This document shows positions 1 to 10,396 of a stretch of 64,000 bases of DNA, in pieces. Every line of letters begins with the position of its first letter. The first letter of the stretch is position 1. Source of the DNA: DATARH01 sp963712835 (GTDB lineage Bacteria; Pseudomonadota; Alphaproteobacteria; ATCC43930; CGMCC-115725); contig CAVQJJ010000011.1 in NCBI GenBank assembly GCA_963712835.1, positions 124,001 through 188,000 of the forward strand, written 5' to 3'. The notes beneath the pieces are model-generated. The model made no database searches. It was not told where the DNA came from and saw nothing but the letters and a program-made list of their open reading frames with translations. The position numbers and the translations under genes were made by a program.

Positions 1-1192
1 CGATTTGCAGAAGGAGGAGTTTCCCTACCTGCCCGACTACTCTCCTTCGACCGAACTGATGCCGCGGCAGCAATTGCTGCGACCGGATCCCGAGGTGGTG
101 GACGAGGTCCTGGAGATGATCGCCGAGGCGGAGCGGCCGATCGTGATCGGCGGGCGTGGGGCGACGTGGTCGGGTGCAAAGGGCTCGTTGGAGGCGCTGG
201 CGGAGGAATCCGGCGCGCTGCTGGCGACGACCTTGCTGGGAAAGGGCCTGTTCGACGGCAACCCGTTCGCGCTCGATATCGCCGGCACCTTTGCCACCGA
301 TCTGGGCCGCGAATATTTCGCGGAAAGCGATCTGGTGATCGCCGCCGGAGCGGGCCTCGGCCATTACACGACCGAAGGCGGCTATCTCTTCCCGAGCGCC
401 AAGGTCGTCCGCATCGACACTCAGCCGCGCGGGCTTTGGCAAGGACTGCGCACCGCCGATCTGCATGTCCAGGCGGACGCCAGGGCGGCCGCCGAGGCGG
501 TCGTCGCCCGGCTGAAGGAAAAGGGTATCCGGCGCCAGGGCTGGCGCAGCAACGAGATCGCCTCGAAGATCGCCGCGACCGCGGAAAACCCCGACACGAA
601 ACCATACACACCGACGCCCGGCACGCTCGACCCGCGCCCGGTCATCAAAGAGCTCGACGCCGCCGTGCCGAAGGATTGGGACGTCATCGTCGCCGGCGGG
701 CACTGTTTCAGCTTCGCGATGACGCATCTGCGCGGCCGACCGGCCGGGAAATATCATGTGCCGATCGATTTCGGTGCGATCGGCTCGGGGATATCGGCGG
801 CGATCGGGGTCGCCGCGGCACGCAACAACGGAAAGGTGCTGCTGATCGACGGCGACGGCAGCCTTTACCAGCACATCCAGGAGCTGGAGACGATCCAGCG
901 CCAGGACATCAAAATGTTGATCTGCATTATCAACGACGGCGGCTATGGCGCTGAAACACACAAGTTCCGCGCCTATGGCGTCGATCCGATGCATGCGACC
1001 CACGGCCGTGGCGACATCGCTCAGGTGGCACGCGGCTTTGGTTTGAACGGCACCAAGGTGACGACGCTCGGCCGCCTCCAGGACCTGTTCCGCGAACACG
1101 AGGCGCAGGACGGCTCGACGCTGTGGGATGTGCACGTCGACGACCTGATCCCCTCGCGTAACTTCCGCCGAGTGCATTACGGCGAGGCCTAG
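1..1192 (+). CDS. Thiamine-diphosphate-dependent enzyme (acetolactate synthase-like), 5' end missing
   Basis: The frame is open to the window edge, so the N-terminal pyrimidine-binding domain lies outside; about 395 residues remain of an enzyme usually near 550. The visible part holds the central Rossmann-like domain and the C-terminal diphosphate-binding domain, with the TPP/Mg motif GDGS near visible residue 283 and its partner NDGG near 309. This is the fold of acetolactate synthase, benzoylformate decarboxylase and 2-hydroxyacyl-CoA lyase; the substrate cannot be read. The following LLM-type gene starts 67 bp downstream in the same direction, so a catabolic role is more likely than valine synthesis. 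The biosynthetic ilvN and ilvC are at the other end of the window. Confidence 0.85.
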   Translation, partial: DLQKEEFPYLPDYSPSTELMPRQQLLRPDPEVVDEVLEMIAEAERPIVIGGRGATWSGAKGSLEALAEESGALLATTLLGKGLFDGNPFALDIAGTFATDLGREYFAESDLVIAAGAGLGHYTTEGGYLFPSAKVVRIDTQPRGLWQGLRTADLHVQADARAAAEAVVARLKEKGIRRQGWRSNEIASKIAATAENPDTKPYTPTPGTLDPRPVIKELDAAVPKDWDVIVAGGHCFSFAMTHLRGRPAGKYHVPIDFGAIGSGISAAIGVAAARNNGKVLLIDGDGSLYQHIQELETIQRQDIKMLICIINDGGYGAETHKFRAYGVDPMHATHGRGDIAQVARGFGLNGTKVTTLGRLQDLFREHEAQDGSTLWDVHVDDLIPSRNFRRVHYGEA

Positions 1193-1259
1193 TCGGCTGG
1201 TTCAGCAGCAGCTCGCCTGGCGACCGCACAAGGCCTCCCGATCAAAGAGGAAATGGACG

Positions 1260-2136
1260 ATGAAAGCTGGTGTGGTTTACCCGCAGATCGAGCTTGGCGG
1301 CGATACAGGGGCGGTCAAGGCGTTTGCCCAGGCGGCGGAAGATTTGGGCTACGACCATATCGTCATCTACGACCATGTCCTCGGCGCCGTTCATGCCGGC
1401 AGGGAACCGAAGCTGACCGGTCCCTACAAGGAAACCGACCCGTTCCACGAGCCGTTGGTCACCTACGCCTATCTCGCCGGCATCACCAAGAAGATCGAGT
1501 TGGTCACCGGCGTGATCATCCTGCCGCAGCGGCAGACGGCGCTGTTCGCCAAACAGGCGGCGGATGTCGACCTGTTTTCGGATGGCCGGCTTCGTCTGGG
1601 TGTCGGGATCGGCTGGAACTGGGTGGAGTTCGACGGTCTCGAAATGTCCGGTCATTTCCGCCGGCGCGGTAAACGGCAGGAGCAACAGATCGCCCTGATC
1701 CGCAAGCTGTGGGAAGAGCCCGTGGTCACATACGAGGACTCTGACCACCGGATCGACAGAGCCGGGATTTTGCCTCGCCCGAAACGCCAGATTCCGATCT
1801 GGCTGGGCGGCTTCAGCGAGGCCGCGTTCGACCGCGCGGCGAGAATCGGGGACGGGTTCCTGTTTTCGGGCCGGACCCAGACCGAGGCGGTGCAGATCAA
1901 GGCGAAGATCGAGAGCAGGCTGCGTGAGCTTGGCAGAGATGTCGGCGCGTTCGGCTTCGAGTTCGATCCAGCAATACACACGCAGCGAGAATGCGTGGCC
2001 CGGCGACATCGCGGCGTGGCAGGAAGCCAAGGGGAGTCACATCTCTGTCGTGACGATGGGTGCCAACCTCACTACCGTGGACGGCCATATCAACGCGATC
2101 AAGCGCTGGCGGGATGTCTACAACTCGGTCGGCTAG
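1260..2136 (+). pseudogene. LLM-class (luciferase-like, F420/FMN) oxidoreductase with a frameshift
   Basis: The first 235 or so residues form a luciferase-like TIM barrel of the F420/flavin-dependent family, with the typical block GVGIGWN near residue 118. Near base 1970 the family resemblance leaves this frame and resumes one base later in the frame ending at 2136, where the usual C-terminal segment (WPGDIAAW, then HISVVTMG, then a helix ending YNSVG) is found. Removing one base would give about 291 residues, the normal family length. The first frame itself runs on to 2459 as Arg-rich nonsense. The start at 1260 has AGAGGAAA upstream. It may be a true pseudogene or a sequencing error. It lies downstream of the TPP enzyme and may be co-transcribed with it. 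Confidence 0.8.
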
Positions 2137-2193
2137 GTGTTTTGGCCCGGAACTGGGTCGGCACGCGTCGAGACCGAACTTTCATCGGATGGC

Positions 2194-3012
2194 TCAGTAG
2201 TAAACCGACCGTCCGGCGCCACCGCTGGCGACGACCAGCTCGCCGGAGACCGCCCAGGCCTTTTCCGAGCAGAGGAAGGTCGCGACAAAGGCGACCTCCG
2301 ACGCGTCGACCATGCGGCAGATGGCGTTGCCGCGCGGCGAGTCGGGAGCGAAGTCCCGCTTCTCCGCTTCCTCAGGGGAGATGCCGAACTGGGCGGCGCG
2401 GGCGGCGAGGAGGCTCGGCGTGCGCTCGGTGCGGGTCGTGCCGGGATGGATGCAGTTGACCGTGATCCCGTGACGGCCGAGCTGGACGGCGAGCGTCTTG
2501 GTCATGTGCACGAGACCCGCGTTGCGCGCGCCGCCGCTGAGATTGCCGGCGTTGCGGGCGTTGCCGCCGCTGATGTTGATGATGCGGCCCCAGCCAGCCT
2601 CTTTCATGAACGGGATGACGGCGCGCGCACAGCGTAGCGCGCCCACGTATTTCACGTTGAAATCCTCGATCAGATCCTCGTCGACGACGGTTTCGACGGG
2701 GCCGGTCGCAGTGGTCGAGCCGCCGGGTGCGGACCCGCTGTTGACGAGGATGTCCACCCCGCCGAGCTGCTGCGCCGCCTGGGCGATCATCCGCTCGACC
2801 TGCTCCTTGCTGGTGACGTCGGCAGCAAGCGGAACGATCCGCCGGTTTGTCTCCGCCGCGAGTTCGCGCGCCGTCGCCTCGAGATCCGCCTGGTTCCGGG
2901 CCGCGATCGCCACATCGACTCCCTCGCGAGCCAATTCCCGCGCGATGGCCTTGCCGATGCCCCGGCTGCCGCCGGTCACGATCGCATGCTTACCGTGCAA
3001 TCCGAGTTCCAT
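2194..3012 (-). CDS. Short-chain dehydrogenase/reductase fold protein lacking the catalytic Tyr and Lys
   Basis: This 272-residue protein starts at the ATG at 3012, which has GGAG six bases upstream; the frame stays open beyond it but without family resemblance. The cofactor motif TGGSRGIG is at residues 13-20, so NAD(P) binding is likely. The usual NNAG is replaced by NSGSA. Where classical SDRs have YxxxK, this protein reads GGARN, so both catalytic residues appear to be missing. It may be a non-redox SDR or use another mechanism. It is divergent from the DUF35 gene at 3294, with a 281 bp intergenic region that probably holds both promoters. Confidence 0.82.
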   Translation of the reverse strand: MELGLHGKHAIVTGGSRGIGKAIARELAREGVDVAIAARNQADLEATARELAAETNRRIVPLAADVTSKEQVERMIAQAAQQLGGVDILVNSGSAPGGSTTATGPVETVVDEDLIEDFNVKYVGALRCARAVIPFMKEAGWGRIINISGGNARNAGNLSGGARNAGLVHMTKTLAVQLGRHGITVNCIHPGTTRTERTPSLLAARAAQFGISPEEAEKRDFAPDSPRGNAICRMVDASEVAFVATFLCSEKAWAVSGELVVASGGAGRSVYY

Positions 3013-3293
3013 GGCATTTCTCCGCGTCAGAGCGAACGTGATCTTGTTGGTCCCACGGCACATTGTCCTTGCTAAAGGGAGGCTGGCGCAAGCGCTGCTG
3101 GAGGCCGAGGCGACGCGGCCACCTGGAACGGTCCCGCGGCAAAGCCGCCGCCCGCGCATAGACTGCGCCAGAGCGGCTTTTGGTCGATTATCGCGCCACG
3201 GGTCAACGAATGACCTTGCACCGCGGCGGGCGCTCGACCTCAATACGTCAGGTCGCCCAGTCCGCTGGGTTGGACCGAGCGCGGAGTAGAACG

Positions 3294-3704
3294 ATGCCCA
3301 AGCTGATCCCCGTTCCCGACGCTTTGAGCCAGCCCTTCTGGGATGCCGTCAATCAAAGGCAGCTCGTCTTGCAGCGCTGCGCTGCCTGCGACAGGCTGCA
3401 ATACCCGCCGCTGCAGGCCTGCCAGCACTGCAACTCGGCCGCCAGCCTGACGTGGAAAGAGGTCGAGGGCAAAGGCCATATCGCGGCCTACATCGTGATC
3501 GAGGATGGCCGCCTCAACCGGCGCATGCCCGACCAGCCCTATAACCTGGCGATGGTGACGCTCGACGCGGACCCGCGGGTCAATTTCTATTCCAATCTCC
3601 CGGGCACGCCGCCCTACCAGGTGCCGGTCGGCGCCGCCGTCGAGGTGACATTCGAGGAGGTGGCCCCGGACCAGCTCATCCATGAGTGGCGGGTCGTCGC
3701 CTAG
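3294..3704 (+). CDS. Zn-ribbon/OB-fold protein (DUF35 family), partner of the thiolase-fold protein
   Basis: The 136-residue protein has an N-terminal helix, a rubredoxin-like zinc ribbon with cysteines at 29, 32, 43 and 46, and a C-terminal OB-fold. This is the layout of the DUF35 family, whose members bind acyl-CoA and form complexes with thiolase-superfamily partners, for example in steroid side-chain degradation. The thiolase-fold gene follows after 24 bp, the standard pairing. Start chosen at the ATG at 3294, where the family resemblance begins; an in-frame upstream extension has no recognisable content. Confidence 0.85.
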   Translation: MPKLIPVPDALSQPFWDAVNQRQLVLQRCAACDRLQYPPLQACQHCNSAASLTWKEVEGKGHIAAYIVIEDGRLNRRMPDQPYNLAMVTLDADPRVNFYSNLPGTPPYQVPVGAAVEVTFEEVAPDQLIHEWRVVA

Positions 3705-3728
3705 TTCGAATTAACGGAGGGTGAAGCC

Positions 3729-5045
3729 ATGGCCGCATCAGCCGGGTATCAGTGGCGGCGAGACAAAGACGGGCTCGGCGTCTGGGAGCACCGCGGCAAG
3801 GTCGCGGTGGCCGGGTTCGGGCATTCGCCGGTGGACCGCCGCTGGGACGAAGTGTCGATGGACAAGACGCTCGGCGCCTACTCGATCCTCGCCTGCCAAA
3901 AGGCGATGGACGAGGCCGGGGTGACGGCCGACCAGATCGACGGGATCATCTGCTGCGACAGCCATATCGCCGGCGGCAGCGGCGGCACCGCGTCGCAATG
4001 GGCGCCGCGGCCCTATTTCGCCCCGCCTTACGATTCCGAGCTGGGGCTGACGCTGATCAACGGGCAGTGGCTCGCCGAGCAGATGGGCCTCAAGAATGTC
4101 AAATTCGCGCCGACCGGCGTGCCGACGATCAGCGAGATGGTCGGCATGGCGTCACAGGCTGTCGGCGATGGCGTGTGCAGCACCTGTCTCGTCATCTACC
4201 CGACCGGCAATATGGCGGGCCGCTACCGGCGCGGCGGCGAAAACGCCGACGACTACGCCCGCGGCGCCCGCCAATGGGTGGCCCCCTGGGGCAATCACGG
4301 CGGCAACGATTTCATCAACATGTTCCCGCACGAGCAGTACTGCCGGAAATACGGCGGCAAGCACGACGACCTCGCGCCGTTTGTCATCAACCAGCACCGC
4401 AACGGTCTGATGACGCCGTGGGGGTTCAACGCCACCCACAACGTGCCGCAACTGACCGTCGAGGAGTACATCAACTCGCGCTACATCCTGAACCCGCTGC
4501 GGCTGTGGGACTGCGACCGGCCGGTCAACGCCTCGACCGCGTATCTCTTCACGACTGCCGAGCGCGCCCGCGACATGAAGCAGCCGCCGGTCTATGTGCT
4601 CAACCACTCGCAGCACAGTTTCCGCAAGCGCAGCACCCAGGAAGATTTGGACGAGATCGAGGAGTGGACCGACCGTGCCGCCAAGCGGATGTACGAGGGC
4701 GCCGGGCTCGGGCCCAGCGACGTCGATGTCTTCAATCCCTACGACGGCTATTCGATCATGACGCAGTTCTTCCTGGAGGGCTTCCAGTGGCACGGCGTCA
4801 AGCGCGGCGACGCCTTTGCGTTCTACGCCGGCGATATCAGGGTCGAGGGACCGCACCCGCTCTGCTCGAGCGGCGGCAATCTGGGGACCGGGCGTCTCCG
4901 CACCGCCATGTACACCGACAGCATCGAGCAGCTCCGCGGCACCGCCGGCTCCCGGCAGGTCAAGGTTCGCGCAGAGACCGCGCTGGCCGCCTTCACCACG
5001 CCCAGCAGCGGCGGCTGGATCATGTTCGGCAAACACCCGAACTGA
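3729..5045 (+). CDS. Thiolase-fold protein of the DUF35-associated (aldolase-like) type
   Basis: This 438-residue protein has the duplicated thiolase fold and sits directly behind its DUF35 partner, with a good ribosome site (GGAGG) before the ATG. The catalytic landmarks of true thiolases are not there. The nucleophile position reads TGVPT rather than containing Cys, and the C-terminal GHP block reads GGNLGTGR. Relatives of this type paired with DUF35 proteins (the Ltp2/ChsH2 pattern) act as retro-aldolases on beta-hydroxyacyl-CoA esters. I infer a carbon-carbon lyase or acyl-CoA-binding role rather than thiolysis. Substrate unknown. Confidence 0.82.
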   Translation: MAASAGYQWRRDKDGLGVWEHRGKVAVAGFGHSPVDRRWDEVSMDKTLGAYSILACQKAMDEAGVTADQIDGIICCDSHIAGGSGGTASQWAPRPYFAPPYDSELGLTLINGQWLAEQMGLKNVKFAPTGVPTISEMVGMASQAVGDGVCSTCLVIYPTGNMAGRYRRGGENADDYARGARQWVAPWGNHGGNDFINMFPHEQYCRKYGGKHDDLAPFVINQHRNGLMTPWGFNATHNVPQLTVEEYINSRYILNPLRLWDCDRPVNASTAYLFTTAERARDMKQPPVYVLNHSQHSFRKRSTQEDLDEIEEWTDRAAKRMYEGAGLGPSDVDVFNPYDGYSIMTQFFLEGFQWHGVKRGDAFAFYAGDIRVEGPHPLCSSGGNLGTGRLRTAMYTDSIEQLRGTAGSRQVKVRAETALAAFTTPSSGGWIMFGKHPN

Positions 5046-5097
5046 CGGGCGCCGGCACGCGGGTGCGCGTTCCGCAAATGCAGTGAAAGGTAGCGAC

Positions 5098-5865
5098 ATG
5101 GGAAGGCTCGACGGCAAGGTTGCAGCGGTGACGGGCGGAGCATCGGGGATCGGCGAGGCGACGGTCAGGCGTTTCGTCGCCGAGGGTGCGAGCGTGGCCT
5201 TCTGCGATCGGGACGGCGAGCGCGGCCAGCGCGTGGCGGCCGAACTCGAGGCCGCCGGCGCCAAGATCGCGTTCACCCAGGCTGACGTCGGCACCGAGGC
5301 CGCATGCCTCGCCTTCGTCGACGGCGCGGCGGAAAAATTCGGGCGCCTCGACATCCTCATCAACAATGCCGGCATCCGCAAATACGAGAAGGTCGACGAG
5401 GCGAGCGCGGCGAGCTGGAACGAGATCCTCAACGTCAACCTGATGAGCTACGTCTTCTGTGCCAAGGCGGCGGTTCCGCTGATGCGCCGCAATAATGGCG
5501 GCGCCATCGTCAACACCGCCTCGGTGCGTTCCGTCGTCGCGGGCGGCGGTAACCTGCAGTACGACACCACCAAGGCGGCGATCGCGGGCTTGACGCGGGC
5601 GCTCGCCGCCGACCACTCGCCGGAGGGCATTCGGGTGAACGCGGTCGGCCCCGGCCCGATCTTCACCCCGTTCCATCAGCGCCGCATCGCCGCTTCCGGC
5701 CAGACCGTCGAGCAGTACAACGCCAACGCCGCCCAAGGCACCATGCTGAAGCGGCCGGGCAGGGCCGAGGAGGTCGCCGCCGCGATCCTGTTTTTAGCCT
5801 CGGACGATGCCTCCTACGTCACCGGCGCCCTGCTGTTCGTCGACGGGGGTATGACCGCGTTGTGA
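5098..5865 (+). CDS. Short-chain dehydrogenase/reductase, classical type
   Basis: The 255-residue protein has TGGASGIG at residues 13-20, NNAG near 92, the catalytic Ser and the YDTTK (YxxxK) block, and ends in DGGMTAL. All catalytic features of a classical NAD(P)-dependent alcohol/ketone oxidoreductase are present. Start is the ATG at 5098, with AAAGG upstream; the frame stays open upstream over the end of the thiolase-fold gene but that part is not SDR. It is the third gene of the apparent operon 3294-7738, 52 bp after the thiolase-fold gene and 13 bp before an LLM enzyme. It is probably the hydroxyacyl- or alcohol-oxidising step of that pathway. Confidence 0.88.
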   Translation: MGRLDGKVAAVTGGASGIGEATVRRFVAEGASVAFCDRDGERGQRVAAELEAAGAKIAFTQADVGTEAACLAFVDGAAEKFGRLDILINNAGIRKYEKVDEASAASWNEILNVNLMSYVFCAKAAVPLMRRNNGGAIVNTASVRSVVAGGGNLQYDTTKAAIAGLTRALAADHSPEGIRVNAVGPGPIFTPFHQRRIAASGQTVEQYNANAAQGTMLKRPGRAEEVAAAILFLASDDASYVTGALLFVDGGMTAL

Positions 5866-5878
5866 GGAAACGCATACC

Positions 5879-6853
5879 GTGCTGACCTACGACTTCCGCC
5901 TGCCGCCCGGCCCCCGAACCGTCGAGTACGCGCTGCTTGCCGAAGACCTCGGCTTTCGCGCGGTCTGGTGTCCCGAGATTCCCGCCTTCGGCCACGACAT
6001 ATGGGTCACGCTCGCCCGCATCGCCGAAAAGACGAAGCGCCTGAAATTCGGCCCCTCCGTGCTGATCCCGAGCTATCGTCATCCGATGGCGCAGGCCTCT
6101 TCCATCGCGACGGTCGAGCAGATCGCGCCGGGACGCCTGATGGTCGGGTTCGGCACCGGTTTCACCGGCCGCGCGGGGATGGGCAAGAAGCCCTTGAGCC
6201 TCGCGAGCATGCGCGCGCACATCACGCAGGTCAGGGCATTGCTGCGCGGCGATGTCGTCGACATCGACGGTGGTCTCGCCCAGATCCTCGCGTCCGACGG
6301 CTGGCTGCCCGACCGTCCGATCGACGTGCCGATCTATATGGCGGGCCAAGGCCCCAAGGCCCGCGCGCTGGCGAAAGAGATCGCCGACGGCCTGATTTCC
6401 CTCGGCGGTCCGGCCGAGGGGTTCGAGACCTGCCTCGTGTCGACCAACGGCACTGTGCTCGATGATGGCGAGGACGTCACCTCGCCGCGCGCCGCGACCG
6501 CCCTCAAACCGATCATCGCACTCGCCTATCACCACAGGTACACGGCCGATCCGGAAAGCCTGAAAGCGCTGCCGAACGGCGAAGCGTGGCTGGCCAGCGT
6601 CGAACGTGCGGACGAGAAAATCCGCCACCTCTCGGTTCACCGCGGTCATAACCTCGACATTTCCAACGGCCATGACGCGCTCGTCGACGTATCTGCCGCC
6701 AAACAGATGAGCTTCACCGGCACGCGCGACGAGTTGCGCGAACGTCTCGCCCAGCTCGAGGTCCGCGGCGCCACTGGCATCATCTTCGGGACCAGCGGAT
6801 ATGATGTGGAACGGGAGCTGAGGGCCTACGCGGAGGTTGCCGGATTGAGGTAA
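5879..6853 (+). CDS. LLM-class F420/flavin-dependent oxidoreductase
   Basis: This intact 324-residue luciferase-like monooxygenase/reductase starts at GTG 5879 with GAGGAA upstream. It shows the N-terminal barrel (ALLAEDLGFRAVW), the FGTGF block near residue 87, and the C-terminal segment EVRGATGIIFGT. Members use F420 or reduced flavin, and the sequence does not decide between them. It sits between the SDR and the amidohydrolase, 13 bp behind the SDR, in the 3294-7738 operon. It is one of four LLM-type genes in this window (see 1260, 28177 and 55767). Confidence 0.85.
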   Translation: MLTYDFRLPPGPRTVEYALLAEDLGFRAVWCPEIPAFGHDIWVTLARIAEKTKRLKFGPSVLIPSYRHPMAQASSIATVEQIAPGRLMVGFGTGFTGRAGMGKKPLSLASMRAHITQVRALLRGDVVDIDGGLAQILASDGWLPDRPIDVPIYMAGQGPKARALAKEIADGLISLGGPAEGFETCLVSTNGTVLDDGEDVTSPRAATALKPIIALAYHHRYTADPESLKALPNGEAWLASVERADEKIRHLSVHRGHNLDISNGHDALVDVSAAKQMSFTGTRDELRERLAQLEVRGATGIIFGTSGYDVERELRAYAEVAGLR

Positions 6854-6907
6854 CCGGAGGCGCGGCGCTTATTGGTGACAATCGACCGAACAAGCAGGGA
6901 GACTGCC

Positions 6908-7738
6908 ATGCCAGTCATCGACGTTCAGGTTCATCCCTTCGATCGAAATCATCCCGGACGGCCGTGGGCCAGTCCCTCGCACGGGCTCAACTCCGCCACG
7001 GGCGACGAGATGGTCGCTGCGATGAACAGTGTCGGCGTCGACGGTGCGATCATGGTCTCGTCGTTCAGCGCCTATGAATACGATCCGAACTACGCGCTCG
7101 AAGTTTACAACACCTACCCGGACAAGTTTCGGGTGGTGACGCCGGTCGACGCGACCGACCCGGCGATCGACGATGTGGTGGCGAAATGGGCGGCAACGCC
7201 AGGCGCGCGCGGCATTCGCATACGAATGCGCGACGGATTGCCGATGGACGCCGACCATCCCGGTTTGAACCGCGCGTTCAACGCCGCCGCCAGACACGGC
7301 TTGCCGGTCAATCTGCTGTGCTGGGGCATCATCGACAAAGGGCTGCCGCACATCCGGCAGCACCCCGATACGGTCATCGTTATCGACCATCTCGGCCTGT
7401 TGCAGCCGGCTCACCCACCGGTCCCCGCCGATGTTTGGGCCGATCTCCCCAAGCTGCTCGCCTTGGCTCAGTACAAGAATGTGAGGGTAAAGATCAGCGG
7501 CGCCTGCACGATGTCGCACCAGCCGTTCCCCTACGACGATATCTGGGAGCCGGTGCTGCGGGTCATCGATGCGTTCGGGCTGGATCGCTGCATGTGGGGC
7601 ACCGACTGGACCCGGACGATTGGTATGCTGACCTACGAGGAGGGCGTCGCGCCGTTCCGCGATGACACCAAGCACCTGTCCGCGAGCGACAAGGCAGCGC
7701 TGATGGGGGGCACGCTGCAGAAGGTCTACAAGTGGTAG
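6908..7738 (+). CDS. Amidohydrolase family 2 (metal-dependent hydrolase)
   Basis: The 276-residue TIM-barrel hydrolase begins MPVIDVQVHPF and carries the downstream blocks IDHLG and WGTDWTR that supply metal and catalytic residues. The usual HxH reads QxH here, as in its paralogue at 54865-55701. Start chosen at ATG 6908 (GCAGGGAGA upstream) rather than the in-frame GTG at 6872. Relatives hydrolyse lactones or decarboxylate ring-cleavage products. It is the last gene of the 3294-7738 operon. The 3' end of a decayed gene from the opposite strand abuts its stop codon. Confidence 0.87.
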   Translation: MPVIDVQVHPFDRNHPGRPWASPSHGLNSATGDEMVAAMNSVGVDGAIMVSSFSAYEYDPNYALEVYNTYPDKFRVVTPVDATDPAIDDVVAKWAATPGARGIRIRMRDGLPMDADHPGLNRAFNAAARHGLPVNLLCWGIIDKGLPHIRQHPDTVIVIDHLGLLQPAHPPVPADVWADLPKLLALAQYKNVRVKISGACTMSHQPFPYDDIWEPVLRVIDAFGLDRCMWGTDWTRTIGMLTYEEGVAPFRDDTKHLSASDKAALMGGTLQKVYKW

Positions 7739-7740
7739 CG

Positions 7741-8159
7741 CGACCGTGAAGCCTGTCCACACCGTGCAGTGCTTGCCCTGGTGGCCCGTCGCGGTGACCT
7801 GTACGGGTCCATGATCATCACATCGGCCTCGACCTCATAGCGGGCGTTGCGCGCCATCGTTACTTGCCGAGCGATGTCGCAGCGGCCGCCCGTCGACATC
7901 GTCAAGAAGGTCTCCCGGGAGTCGGTCTGGCATCGCGCGCTGGGGCCGAGATCGACACGTGCGCTGGTGCAGGGATGACCGGCCAGCGCGCCTCGTCGAC
8001 CCGGGTGTCCCCGGAGAACGGGTTGAACGGGTTGACATGCTGGATCGGCGCCGGTGCGGCGACAGTGACGTCGGGCAGCGGCGATTGCGGTTGTCGCGCG
8101 AAGGCCGCCGGTGCGGCAGAGACGAGCAACGCCAGGGCTGCCATGATGCGAACGACCAT
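7741..8159 (-). pseudogene. Small secreted protein, decayed by two single-base frameshifts
   Basis: The ATG at 8159 opens a secreted protein with a clear signal peptide (hydrophobic stretch ending ARQ near residue 22). After the stretch WPVIP the coherent sequence jumps frame near base 7971, continuing with CTSARVDLGP, GGRCDIARQ and NARYEVEADV. It jumps again near 7799 to VTATGHQGKHCTVWTGF. Each jump is explained by one missing base. Cysteine-containing segments of this style occur in rhizobial hypothetical proteins, as far as I recall. The reading then runs into the 3' end of the amidohydrolase gene, so the original C-terminus may be lost. Restored length is about 138 residues. Confidence 0.65.
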
Positions 8160-8221
8160 GACAGAATCTCCGAGGTTTTGTGCGGCGGATTTTACCGGAA
8201 CCATTCTTCCACAGGTCGAGC

Positions 8222-8572
8222 ATGATCACCGCTCTTAGCGCCATCACCCTCGCGACAAGCGACATGGCGGCCGCCGTGCGCTTCTACCGGCTCTGCGGCT
8301 TCGAGATGCTGCATGGCGGCGAGAGCGCGGGTTTCACCAGCTTTCGCGCCGGCGGCTCGTACCTGAACCTGACCGCCGAGCCCGCCGAGATCGGATGGTG
8401 GGGCCGCGCGATCTTCTATGACGACGATGTCGACGGCCTCTACGCCCGCCTCGCCGCTGCCGGCATCGCGCCGCGGGGGCCGCCGCGCGACGCACCGTGG
8501 GGCGAGCGCTTCTTTCACATCACCGACCCCGACGGCCACGAAATCAGCTTTGCCTGGCCCTTAAAACGCTAA
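8222..8572 (+). CDS. VOC-family (glyoxalase/bleomycin resistance) protein
   Basis: This 116-residue single-domain protein has the beta-alpha-beta-beta-beta repeats of the vicinal oxygen chelate fold. It begins with ITLATSDMAAAVRFYRLCGF and ends DPDGHEISFAWPL, which supplies the terminal metal-ligand strand. The function may be isomerase, dioxygenase or binding protein, and cannot be told. The start at ATG 8222 is where the fold begins; an upstream in-frame extension is not conserved in style. The acyl-CoA synthetase follows after 30 bp on the same strand. Confidence 0.85.
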   Translation: MITALSAITLATSDMAAAVRFYRLCGFEMLHGGESAGFTSFRAGGSYLNLTAEPAEIGWWGRAIFYDDDVDGLYARLAAAGIAPRGPPRDAPWGERFFHITDPDGHEISFAWPLKR

Positions 8573-8602
8573 ATCATAGCGGTCGCCAGGGAGGAATAGG
8601 TC

Positions 8603-10303
<1,701 letters not shown>

Positions 10304-10305
10304 AC

Positions 10306-10396
10306 CGCCGCGTCGTCCCGGCGCGGGCTGGGACACGGCTTGTCGGCGGCTCTTGCTTCAGATCGCCGCATGCCCGGCCTTCGCCGGCATGATCCC
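10306..10396. repeat. REP-like palindromic intergenic sequence
   Basis: The gap between the acyl-CoA synthetase and the enolase gene (10304-10598) begins with GC-rich imperfect palindromes, the clearest being ATGCCCGGC ... GCCGGCAT at 10370-10390. They recall the REP-type repeats elsewhere in the window but are more degenerate. The rest of the gap shows no gene and presumably holds the promoter of the enolase gene. Confidence 0.45.

Noticed and set aside
1..1192. Assignment of the first gene as the acetolactate synthase partner of ilvN
   Set aside because: It lies among catabolic genes more than 60 kb from ilvN and its sequence is equally close to other TPP enzymes.
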